Shown here: piece by piece, positions 45,683-54,027 of the stretch | How positions within the stretch are numbered: the stretch's first letter is position 1 | How the letters are laid out: every line of letters starts with the position of its first letter | DNA from: CAVSVP01 sp963731125 | GTDB taxonomy: Bacteria > Pseudomonadota > Gammaproteobacteria > Competibacterales > Competibacteraceae | NCBI GenBank assembly: GCA_963731125.1 | Contig: CAVSVP010000010.1 | Span: 153,077 to 217,076, forward strand | Direction: 5' to 3' | Length of the DNA stretch: 64,000 bases | Notes under the pieces: generated by a model | Told to the model about the DNA's origin: nothing | Database searches by the model: none | Seen by the model: only the letters and a program-made list of their open reading frames with translations | Translations under genes and position numbers: made by a program

Positions 45683-47140
45683 CAATACCGTTCAATGACC
45701 CATCACGATGGCCTGCTCAAAAGGTTTCGTGGGTTGAGGAGGACGACGATGGATAGGCCTTTTCTTGTACCATTTGCGCATTTTGCGTTTGATGACGCGG
45801 GGATTGATACGGTTGCGCCGCAGTGCGATGACCGCCTCGGCCACCTCCTGCACCAGCCGGCGGTACCAGCGCTGGCTCCCGCGCTGACTGGATGGGCACT
45901 CAGGCAGACGACACCGCAGGATTTTGAGCGTAGCAGTAAACGACAGTCGGCGCGGGTCCAGGTTCTGCGTAGCGGCGGCATCATCCATCAGCACCCGCAC
46001 CAGGACATGGGCCAGGAGCAGCCCGTAGACTTCCTGCACCACCCCGGCCGGGGGTTGGCGGCGCAGCACCGGGCGTTCGCGCTGATGGGGTTTGAGTTCA
46101 TCAAGCGTCAGTTCTTCCTCCCAGCGCTCGTGATAGAGACAGACCCGGGGGGTGGCGGGAGCGAGCGCGGCGTCGAGCCGCGTCGTCAGCAACCGATGCC
46201 GCTCACCCGCGCCCGAGCGAGTTGGATCGGCGAGCGTGGACGCGATGATCCGCACCATGATCCCGTGGCGATCGCGGCGCCGATCGGCGCCGTGGTGGTA
46301 GCGCTGGGCCAGGGAGGCGCCATCAGCCAAGACCTCAATCGGCTCGAAGATGCGGTTGGACGTGATACGCGCCAACCGGTGAGCCTCGCGCGCGCGCACC
46401 GCCGAGACACTGGCATAGTTCAGAAAATTGCGGTCCCACAGCCGCCGCATGTCCGGTTGCAGCGACCGCAAAAGGTAGCGAGCCCTGCTCGCCTCGCCGT
46501 GCTTCAGCGGTTTGAGCCACCGGCGCCACAAGACCTGGCGGCCAGTTTCGCACAGGGCCAACAGCCGCCCCTGGGGAAAAGCCCCGGGGGCGCGGCCACT
46601 GCCGGGTCGGCCGAAGGCGCGCTCATTAGCCTCGGTATCGGCCACATCCAGCACAACGCCGTCCCAGGCCATCGGGCGCATTCCCCGGTAAAAAGCCCCG
46701 GGCGTCTCCGCTCGACCCAACCGGCGGATCGCCCGCTCGGCCAGCACCCGCAGCGGTCCAATGCCCCGCCGCTTGCGCGCTTCGCACACGGTCGAGCGCC
46801 CCGGTACGCCACCCGGGCGAAACGGGTGCAACCAGCGAAAAATCTGCCGATAGCTGTCCCGACCACACAGCCCCAGCGCAATCATGAACCACCCCATGAA
46901 CCACCCCGGCAGACGTTTACACACCGCCCCCTCTTGGCCGGTTTGTGCCAGCCCCTCTTCCCCCTGCGCACGGGGAATGATAGCTTGCAAAGCGCGGAGT
47001 CGATCACGCGTCGGCAAAGACGTCCACGCGTCAGTCTCTTGGCGAAGGTCGATCACCGTAGCCTCCTGATCAGGTTTGAGTTTTGGCAAACCTATCCTGA
47101 CTGGAGGCGTTTCATTTGGCAAGCCCATTGAACGGTATTG
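45683..47140 (-). mobile_element. Complete IS4-family element with 10-bp target duplication
   Basis: CAATACCGTTCAATG at 45683-45697 and its exact complement at 47126-47140 bound the element. GGTGTAGCCC lies directly outside both ends (45673-45682 and 47141-47150). It interrupts the last few codons of an integrase-type transposase gene; removing it restores VLGGLHHE and a TAG at 45665-45667. Confidence 0.94.
45692..47128 (-). CDS. IS4-family transposase
   Basis: The start ATG at 47128 lies within the right inverted repeat; a longer frame to 47182 is outside the element. The 478-residue product has VLDVADTEANERAFG near residue 160 (first D), LWDRNFLNYASV near 235 (second D), and YHERWEEELTLDELK near 345, an exact Y(2)R(3)E(6)K signature. 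All catalytic residues appear intact, so the element may be active. A plus-strand frame of the same length is only its antisense shadow. Confidence 0.92.
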   Translation of the reverse strand: MGLPNETPPVRIGLPKLKPDQEATVIDLRQETDAWTSLPTRDRLRALQAIIPRAQGEEGLAQTGQEGAVCKRLPGWFMGWFMIALGLCGRDSYRQIFRWLHPFRPGGVPGRSTVCEARKRRGIGPLRVLAERAIRRLGRAETPGAFYRGMRPMAWDGVVLDVADTEANERAFGRPGSGRAPGAFPQGRLLALCETGRQVLWRRWLKPLKHGEASRARYLLRSLQPDMRRLWDRNFLNYASVSAVRAREAHRLARITSNRIFEPIEVLADGASLAQRYHHGADRRRDRHGIMVRIIASTLADPTRSGAGERHRLLTTRLDAALAPATPRVCLYHERWEEELTLDELKPHQRERPVLRRQPPAGVVQEVYGLLLAHVLVRVLMDDAAATQNLDPRRLSFTATLKILRCRLPECPSSQRGSQRWYRRLVQEVAEAVIALRRNRINPRVIKRKMRKWYKKRPIHRRPPQPTKPFEQAIVMGH

Positions 47141-47150
47141 GGTGTAGCCC

Positions 47151-47906
47151 ACCCAGCACGGGCTGTGCAACGACACGAACATCCGCCGGTAGGCAATGTC
47201 GATGCGCTTGAGGTGCCACCGGAAGCTCCGGAGGTGGATCAGGGATTCCAGGACCCAATGCCATGTACGGACGGCCTCGATTATAGTGCCTAACCCACGC
47301 CTTGATCTGTCGGTGAAGAGGGTTCTCGCTTAGCAGAATGAGGAAATCGAGGCGGCCGCAGCGTAGTGATCCAATGGCCCGTTCGCAGATCGCGTTCGCC
47401 TGAGGTGTGCGGGGTGGTGTTTTCAGCATGCGTAGACCCAAATTCCGGATCAATTGGTCCAAGGACCGGGAGAAAATACTATCGTGATCGTGGATGAGAA
47501 AACGGTAGTTGTGGTCGGAGGGTATCGCTTCGCGTAGCTGCTGTAGCGTCCACGGTGCGGTGTGATGTGCCGTAACCCGGGTGTGAAGGATTTTCCGGCT
47601 GGCGTGTTCGATAATGACGAACACGCAAAGGATCTTGAACGTGGCCGTCACGGCGATACAAAAGTCGCAGGCGACCACGGCTTGGGCGTGGTTCCGTAAA
47701 AAGATCGACCAGCGCTGTGACGGCACGTATTGCTTGGTCGAATGATTGGGCCGGTTCGGGAGATATTTGCGGATGGTGCGAGGGGACACCTTGCGTCCGA
47801 GCTTCAGCCACAGTTCATTGGCGATGCGTTCCTGTTCCGTTTGGTTGAAAAATACGATCCCGTTTGGTTGAATGTAATTGATTAGCGGGTTGACAAAACT
47901 GAGAGC
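47151..47906 (-). pseudogene. Integrase-core (rve) transposase, truncated and interrupted
   Basis: The frame has VACDFCIAVTATF (first D), FLIHDHDSIFSRSLDQLI (second D) and TPQANAICERAIGSLR (E), the DDE set of IS3/IS481-type transposases. It is open upstream to 47906 (INYIQPNGIVFFNQTEQER...), where the ISKra4 element begins, so the N terminus is lost. The last codons continue across the IS4 element to a stop at 45665. A clear helix-turn-helix part is missing. Confidence 0.8.
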
Positions 47907-49637
47907 GGGTGTAACCCGCCTTCCGCTATATTGTTAGGCGATCAGTCGATCGGGTAAGAACGTCTCATCATTGGCCGCCTTCATGGGATAGAGTCGTTGG
48001 TTTTCGTGTGCGATATGAAATTTCATAAACGCCTCCCAGTCCTGATTGATGCCGATACAGCGCAACTCGAGCATCGCCTTGGCGCCGGGCATCACCCAGC
48101 GCATGCCGGAGCGCTCCATCCGATCACAGACGACATGCCGACACGCCCCCTCAATCACCCCCGAAGCGATGGGATAGCCCGCTTGCAGGTAGTGGTCATA
48201 CTGCATCCGTGCGACATTGTGACTCAAATAGCCGATAACCTCGGCGAGCGACTCGCGTTGTGCCGCACTCAGTCGGTGGGATTGGGCACGCAGACGGCCG
48301 ATGACGGTCTGTACCTGACCGTTGAGCAGGCGTTCGGCCTGTTGTTTGACGAACACCAGACGCTGCTGCTTGACGCTCTCTGTGCCCGGACCTTGGGCAC
48401 CGCTGGGATGGAATAACTCGGCCGCATCCCAGAGATAGCCCAACGCGTGCATCAGATCCAGCACCTCCACATAGCTCACCCCGGCTAACCCCTGTTCCGC
48501 GGCACGCCACAGGGAGGGTTGGCCATCCATCAGTACCACAACGCGCTGCTGGCTGCTGGGATTGCGCTGGCGCTGCTCCTCAGCGAGCCAAGCAAAGATC
48601 GCCGCATAGGACGGTGCCATCGTCTCCTGCGCGTCGCGCGCCAGGCTGGCCCGAACGTATTTATGCAACGGCTTGGGCCGCCGGGGCGGTTGGGTGCCCG
48701 ACGCGGAGGGGACCGTAAACAGCGCCGCAAGCACCTGCTCGGGGGTGCGAACATAAGGCGCCATGGGATAGGCAGCACCAAGCAACGCCATTTTCTTGCC
48801 GCCCGGTTTGCCCTCATCCCCCGTAGTCGCCACGTCACGCTCAGCAACCATGTCGACTGCGGTGACCGCACGCCGCCTCACCACCCCTTTACTGTCCGCG
48901 CTACACACCACCAACTCGTCGTCTTGTGCCGCCGGTGCTGGCTCCCGACCCGCCCAAAATGCTTCTACCGAACCCGACAACTGCTGATTGATCCGCTCCA
49001 AACTATGCACCGACTGCCGAACCCCCAACATCCGCTCCAGCGTCTCGCTCACCTGCGCATACGGCTGCTCAATCACCAGCGCCTGATCCCACTCTTGCAA
49101 CAGATACGAAAACTTGCTCGCCGGTAACTGCCGCTGGCTATCCAGCGGCACGTAGTCGATCTTCTGACCTTCCCGCGTTCCGTACACCACCCGCTCCAGC
49201 TGATGCTCCCCAAACACCGAGCGATACTCACGAACGCGGCTTCGCCCCAGGCGCTTGACCTGCCGACCACCGGGTAAGCTTACTTGCGCCCCGTGATCAC
49301 CTGGCCCACATAAGCTAAAAAACAGCTCCACTAGCTGATGCCCCATCCGCAGCAGCTGAGCAAATAAGCCCCGCTCCAGTTCATGCACCGCTTCGCCTTG
49401 CACATACGCCTGCTCCACGCGCTCCACTAGCTTGGCTGTCTCCGCCAGTATCGCTTGGCGATTGTCTTTCCCTCGGGTTTCGTTCATGCTGTTCATCGCT
49501 AGCTCCCATCGGTCTTGACTACGTTGCTTCACACAGCGTAGTTTACCTTAGATCCCGGCGGGGGCTAGCACGCACTCCTGAGGAGTCAAAACCATAAATA
49601 AATTGTGATTAACTAGCGCGCGCAGCGGGTTGCACCC
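47907..49637 (-). mobile_element. Complete ISKra4-family element
   Basis: GGGTGTAACCCGC (47907-47919) and GCGGGTTGCACCC (49625-49637) are inverted ends with one mismatch. The left end abuts the integrase-type pseudogene and the right end abuts an IS701-like transposase interior. I do not see a target duplication, so the junctions have probably been rearranged since insertion. Confidence 0.82.
47934..49532 (-). CDS. ISKra4-family transposase
   Basis: The 532-residue product carries VVCSADSKGVVRRRAVT near residue 212 (first D), VVLMDGQPSLW near 330 (second D) and the typical ASGVIEGACRHVVCDRMERS near 460 with the E. It is intact and full length. The truncated copy at 33446-34500 is its close relative. 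The initiating ATG is uncertain; MNSMNETRGKD at residue 13 is an alternative. Confidence 0.88.
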   Translation of the reverse strand: MKQRSQDRWELAMNSMNETRGKDNRQAILAETAKLVERVEQAYVQGEAVHELERGLFAQLLRMGHQLVELFFSLCGPGDHGAQVSLPGGRQVKRLGRSRVREYRSVFGEHQLERVVYGTREGQKIDYVPLDSQRQLPASKFSYLLQEWDQALVIEQPYAQVSETLERMLGVRQSVHSLERINQQLSGSVEAFWAGREPAPAAQDDELVVCSADSKGVVRRRAVTAVDMVAERDVATTGDEGKPGGKKMALLGAAYPMAPYVRTPEQVLAALFTVPSASGTQPPRRPKPLHKYVRASLARDAQETMAPSYAAIFAWLAEEQRQRNPSSQQRVVVLMDGQPSLWRAAEQGLAGVSYVEVLDLMHALGYLWDAAELFHPSGAQGPGTESVKQQRLVFVKQQAERLLNGQVQTVIGRLRAQSHRLSAAQRESLAEVIGYLSHNVARMQYDHYLQAGYPIASGVIEGACRHVVCDRMERSGMRWVMPGAKAMLELRCIGINQDWEAFMKFHIAHENQRLYPMKAANDETFLPDRLIA

Positions 49638-50380
49638 GGGAGCAACCCTTAGAGACGTTTGCTCAACAGCGGCAAGACGAACATCACCACGCCCTCAAAA
49701 CCGGTCACCAACCGATCTTTCGTAAACAGTCAATTTCCTATAAAGGGGCCAAAGAAACCTATTACTGTTATTGCAAAACCCATCACATTCCGCACTTTGG
49801 GAAGCAGCGGTTAGTCATCAACCATCGTCGGTCTGACCTGTCCGACTCCGCCAGATTCTTCATCTCCAACAAGTTGAACTGGCAAGCCACGAGTATCACC
49901 CGGATTCGACGCCACCGCTGGTCCGTTGAAGTCTATCACGAAGAGGGTAAAGCGGAGGGGCTCGATCAGTATCAGGTCCGGGACTTTGAGGCGATATATC
50001 GCCATATCGCACTCGTCGCTGTCACCTATAGTTTACTGCGAGCGGCCCAACACGATCACGCCCTGTTTCACCAGCTTCAACGTCACGTCCAGACCACGCT
50101 GGATGGCTCAGCAGGCATGTGGCGTCGGAACACCAGGCACAGGCGCTGTGGACCTTGGCGACCTTCATCGCCACGGGACTGGCCCAAGGGCAGACGCTCC
50201 GCGATGTGATGGCTCCCTTGATCGGTGCACTCACCTATTAAGGGATAGCCCGTCGGCTTCGTAAAGTGAAGGAGGAGCCTGGTCTGAGCGACCCAGGCCG
50301 GCTCAGGGGAGAGGTATGGCCCTCTCCCCGGAAGAAACCCCTTAATTTTACGCATCTTGGGGCACTGCAAAAGTCGAGCT
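49638..50380 (+). pseudogene. 3' half of an IS701-like transposase and element end
   Basis: The sequence matches the second half of the transposase at 56471-57922 (HQPIFRKQSISYKGAKETYY, then ITRIRRHRWSVEVYHEEGK and HIALVAVTYSLLRAAQ). The reading frame breaks near 50130, where AGMWRRNTRHRRCG departs from the intact copy. The 3' flank continues to the terminal repeat CTGCAAAAGTCGAG near 50365-50380. The 5' half was removed at the ISKra4 junction. Confidence 0.83.
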
Positions 50381-50544
50381 GATCACTATCACAATGCAGA
50401 CAGTACACGGGAATTAATGTCATCGGAACCCCTTGGATGTTGGCACTTAAAAAAGTGCCCTAAGTTTGACATGAATCCATGTGGTTCTCCAAAATTAGGA
50501 CACCACCCGCGGCGGAGGCGCTGGCGGCCGGGGAGCCCGGCTGC

Positions 50545-51743
50545 TAGGGCAATCGCGCTATGTGAGTTTCGGCCCGAAGATGAGTTGGTTACGGTACTCG
50601 TCGTTCAGTGAAGCGCGCAGCTTACGACGTCGCAGGCTATCCTGGGAGGAGCCGTTGTGGCGTATCACATTGAGCGCCATCCGCCGGATCAGAGCGAGGT
50701 TTTCAGCCGAGTGAGGTTGGTGTGCCCGGTTGGCATCTTCGCCGAACTGCACGTCCAGTACCCAATGCTGGCCATTCTCGGTATCCCAGTGGCGGCGCAC
50801 GGCGTCGGCAAAGCACGCCGGATCGGTCAGTGAGCATAGGTAATAGCGGTGTTCGGTCGTCGTTGTATCGCCGATGATCCGAGTCGCTTCGAGTCGACCG
50901 ACCGCTTGCAGTCCGGCCCACTCGGGTGGTTGCTCCAGCCAGGCAATCTCGTCACTCAGGGCGTAGCGGCGGATTTCAATTCGACCATGGTCTTTGTCTA
51001 CCGTCTCCTGCTGGGGTAATCGGTCCTGAGTAATTTCCGTATCCAACCATAAGCGCACGTCTTCATGCAGACTCGGGTGGTTATCTTTCAGGGCCAGGAT
51101 GTAATCCGCGCCAGCGTCGACCACCTCCCGGGCAATGGCTTTCTGACAGCCCATCGCATCGATCGTGACCACCGCTCCTCGCACGTCCAGCAGTGATAGC
51201 AATTCCGGCATCACCGTAATTTCATTGGTTTTGTCCGCCACCGCCTGCGGCGTAAGGACTAAGCGAACTTTCGCCGCATAGGCGCTGACCAGGTGAACCG
51301 CTTGCTCGCCTACTCGACTACCCCGCAACCGCTTACCGTCCAGGCACACCGGTTCACCGGCTAAACTCGGGATAGCGACTTCCACCCACCGCAACAACGC
51401 GTCGGTAAATGCCCCCGGCGCCAGGCGTCCCAACACGTCACTGAGCGTATCATGCGACGGAATGCCATTCGGCAGTTCCAAGAACTCTCGCAACCAGTCC
51501 TCCTTTTGCTTGCCAAATTCCTCCATCCCTACCCAGTCTTCAATTCCACTGAGCACGGCACAACATACGAGCATGAGAATGTCATTCAGTTTGTGTAGCT
51601 TGTTTCGGGTTTCCCGGCGGGGGTCAGGCAGCTCGGCAAAATAGGGGCGGGGATCAGACAGCATCGGTTACCTCCTCAACATCAGCATGCCTCCCAACAT
51701 TACCTGCCTCCTCTGTCAAGAGCTATATAGCGCGATTGCCCTA
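50545..51743 (-). mobile_element. Complete ISAs1-family element with 10-bp target duplication
   Basis: Perfect 17-bp ends TAGGGCAATCGCGCTAT (50545-50561) and the complement (51727-51743) enclose 1,199 bp. GCCCGGCTGC is duplicated directly outside (50535-50544 and 51744-51753). It interrupts the orfB part of an IS3-family element. Confidence 0.94.
50558..51664 (-). CDS. ISAs1-family transposase
   Basis: The 368-residue product shows DPRRETRNKLHKL at the N terminus, VCLDGKRLRGSR near residue 106, TIDAMGCQKAIAREVVDAG near 168, ALKDNHPSLHED near 190 and HWDTENGQHWVLDVQFGED near 292. These are the canonical ISAs1 (H-repeat-like) motifs with the DDE acids in place. The element has intact ends and a target duplication. 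Confidence 0.93.
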   Translation of the reverse strand: MLSDPRPYFAELPDPRRETRNKLHKLNDILMLVCCAVLSGIEDWVGMEEFGKQKEDWLREFLELPNGIPSHDTLSDVLGRLAPGAFTDALLRWVEVAIPSLAGEPVCLDGKRLRGSRVGEQAVHLVSAYAAKVRLVLTPQAVADKTNEITVMPELLSLLDVRGAVVTIDAMGCQKAIAREVVDAGADYILALKDNHPSLHEDVRLWLDTEITQDRLPQQETVDKDHGRIEIRRYALSDEIAWLEQPPEWAGLQAVGRLEATRIIGDTTTTEHRYYLCSLTDPACFADAVRRHWDTENGQHWVLDVQFGEDANRAHQPHSAENLALIRRMALNVIRHNGSSQDSLRRRKLRASLNDEYRNQLIFGPKLT

Positions 51744-52611
51744 GCCCGGCTGCGCCCACGATGGCGTTGTTCCTCCGCTTCATGTAGAATCCGGTAGAAG
51801 GTCGATTCCGAGGCCAGGTACTCACCTTGATCTGCCAAGCGCGGCACGATTTGACTGGGCGGCAAGCTGGCATGGGCGGGGGTATGGCAGGTTTCCAACA
51901 CCCGGGCCCGTTCTTCCGCACTGAGTTGATTGGCTGGCCGGGGACGCGCTGCCGTCGGCCGGCCATCGACCTTGACGGCTTCCCCCTGGGTCCAGCGCTG
52001 ATAGGTGCGCAGACTCAGGCCCAGCTGGTGACACGCGGGCGCTAGGCGAGTCCCCCTACGGTGGGCCTCGTCAATCAGGGCCACCGCTTGCTGGCGATCT
52101 GGAGGGCTGATCAGGCGTCCTCGTTGTCCCCCCAGATCGCCTGGGCTTTTTTTTGGAGCACCAGCAGTGCCGCCGCCTCGGCCAAGGCTTTGTCCTTGCG
52201 GCGCAATTCACGCTCCAGGTCGCGAATCCGCCGTTTATCGGCCTGGGCCTCGCTCAGGGGACGCGCTCTGGGGGAGGAGACCACCGGATTGGCCTGTTGG
52301 CAGGCCGCACGCCAGGCGGTAATTGGTTCGCGATAGCGCCCTCGCTTACGGCAGTATTCGCCCAATTCCGCCTCATTCAGCGCCGCCGTCTCCACCACGA
52401 CGGTAACCTTCTCTTCACTGCTCCAGCGATGCCCCGCCTCCGCCGCCGGGGATGCCGTTAATCCCCGCGCACGGCGTGCCTGGCTCCGCCAGCTATAGAG
52501 CGTATCCTTGGGGATCCCGCTTTCCTGGGCTAATTGCACCACATCCACATTCTGTGGTGGTAACAATTTCTCAATAATGCCGGCCTTAAATTCTGCCGCA
52601 TAGGTTCTCAT

Positions 52612-52943
52612 CGTCTCTCACCTTCGCCCCCTCAATAGACAGTTTACGCTTTCCGTGGGACGACATCTATCCTGACATAGGGGGATTAAGAAATCCCAAA
52701 GCTGCGCTTCCGTCAGTCAATGCGTATATCAACTAGCTATGTATGCCGGTGCTACGGTATGTCGCCACCGATTCACTCGGCTTAAGTGGCCACAACACAC
52801 ACAATTTAAGCGCAGGGTGTGGCTAGACGAATGACAAAGCTGCTGCCCTCGATGTTTGCCAAACTGTAAACTAACACTCAAGTGATGCCAAAATGCCGAT
52901 CACTTGCAGCGGTTCTGGCAGATCAAGGGCTGGCAGCGGCTGT
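52612..52943. other. Gene-free region beyond the IS3 remnant
   Basis: The first 60 bp are the outer end of the IS3 element. I see no supported gene, RNA or repeat in the rest (to 52943). Confidence 0.4.
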
Positions 52944-53471
52944 CTATGCCTTGCGCAGCAAACGCTTAACAGCGCTGTGATGCCATCGACCACTGCCGCT
53001 TATGGTCGGAACACCCTCCTGGTTTAGCTGGGCCGCAATGGCCGTCAATGACACACCGTCAGCGTGCAGTGCCTGAATCCGGTCCAATATAGCCTCCCGG
53101 TCACTCATTGGTGCAACGGACGTGGTTTCCTCCTCAGAGGCCATTGCCGAGGGCGGAGTCTCGGTCGGCTCGACTAAATCAGCAGCGCTGCTTTCCTCTG
53201 CTGATTCAGGGGCAGGTGGTGTTTCCGCCGGCTCACCCGCCTCCGGAGTCGGTTGCACCCGGCTTGGCTGTCGGGGATAACGCTGGTCCCATAACAGTAG
53301 TAGCGCCTCGCTTAGTACCGTCTCCAGATCGCTGTCTTCAGTCAGGATATCGAGCCGTCTTTTCACCTCAACGGGCAATTCTAATCCCAATAGCGTAGAT
53401 CCCTCCTGCTGCTGTCCAGTCGGCCGCCGTTTGGTCTTTGCTTTTTTTGTTTCGGCTTTAGTCTGTGCCAT
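52944..53471 (-). CDS. Ribbon-helix-helix-like protein with recombinase-type C-terminal HTH
   Basis: An AAGGTGAG site precedes the ATG. The 175-residue protein has a lysine-rich start, a possible ribbon-helix-helix (LGLELPVEVKRRLDILTED), a long Pro/Glu/Ala linker (residues 68-120), and RIQALHADGVSLTAIAAQLN followed by GVPTISGSGRWHHSAVKRLL. That ending matches the helix-turn-helix after the catalytic part of large serine recombinases, but no recombinase domain is present. It may be a small DNA-binding regulator. It stands alone, flanked by IS remnants. Confidence 0.65.
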   Translation of the reverse strand: MAQTKAETKKAKTKRRPTGQQQEGSTLLGLELPVEVKRRLDILTEDSDLETVLSEALLLLWDQRYPRQPSRVQPTPEAGEPAETPPAPESAEESSAADLVEPTETPPSAMASEEETTSVAPMSDREAILDRIQALHADGVSLTAIAAQLNQEGVPTISGSGRWHHSAVKRLLRKA

Positions 53472-53852
53472 AAAATCTCACCTTAGTTGTCAAAAACGTC
53501 GCACTCATACTGAGTATGTCACTGTCGCCGCCAAAATCCACATAAACGAGGCCGATGTCGTTTCCCAACAGGTTTTTTGAAATGGATCACGCTGTCTTTG
53601 TAACTTTTCAAAAGACAGTGTATTCAGCACCTCTCTAGGCAAAGGTAACACCACCGGAATAAGGCATGGAATGTTGGCTGAGCTTGTAGTATAGATCAAT
53701 AATCAGAATATCAAGGGTTTATCTTTCTCTCAATCTTATGCAGCCAATATTGGTAAATTTTTTTCCTAACCGAAGGAAAATGCGATCCGGTTCAAAAACG
53801 AAAATGCCTCTTTAACCGGAGCATTCGCTGACGACTCCTTCTGATATTTACC
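53472..53852. other. Intergenic region before the tandem repeat
   Basis: About 380 bp without a supported gene. A 64-codon minus-strand frame (53505-53699) lacks a ribosome site and any motif. The region is AT-rich and may hold promoters for the flanking genes. Confidence 0.4.
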
Positions 53853-53946
53853 AGCATCTAGGCAGCATCTAGGCAGCATCTAGGCAGCATCTAGGCAGCA
53901 TCTAGGCAGCATCTAGGCAGCATCTAGGCAGCATCTAGGCAGCATC
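53853..53946. repeat. Eight tandem copies of an 11-bp unit
   Basis: AGCATCTAGGC is repeated exactly eight times (53853-53940) with a partial ninth copy (AGCATC). The array ends 81 bp before the GTG of the histidine kinase. An 11-bp period puts each copy on nearly the same face of the helix. Confidence 0.95.
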
Positions 53947-54027
53947 GGATGCATAAACTCTTGGAATCGTTAACTACGAAGTGGTGATAAACTTGTCGTA
54001 CGAACTGACAGCTCATGGGTACACGCT

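Larger units (their letters stand above)
50505..52611 (-). pseudogene. IS3-family orfA-orfB, orfB truncated and split by ISAs1
   Basis: orfA (52611-52111, 166 residues) has the helix-turn-helix QESGIPKDTLYSWRSQARRA. Near its end an A8 run (CAA AAA AAA GCC, around 52150) allows a -1 shift into a frame that continues through ALIDEAHRRGTRLAPACHQ, the start of orfB, so OrfAB would be made by frameshifting as usual in this family. orfB is cut at 51744 by ISAs1; beyond the element (50544) the frame ends after about 13 codons, so the catalytic DDE domain is gone. Confidence 0.83.

Noticed and set aside
45695..47131. Plus-strand ORF of 478 codons
   Set aside because: It mirrors the IS4 transposase exactly from end to end; the sense frame has the YREK signature, so this is a shadow.
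53853..53946. CRISPR array
   Set aside because: The 11-bp units are contiguous without spacers and no cas gene is present.
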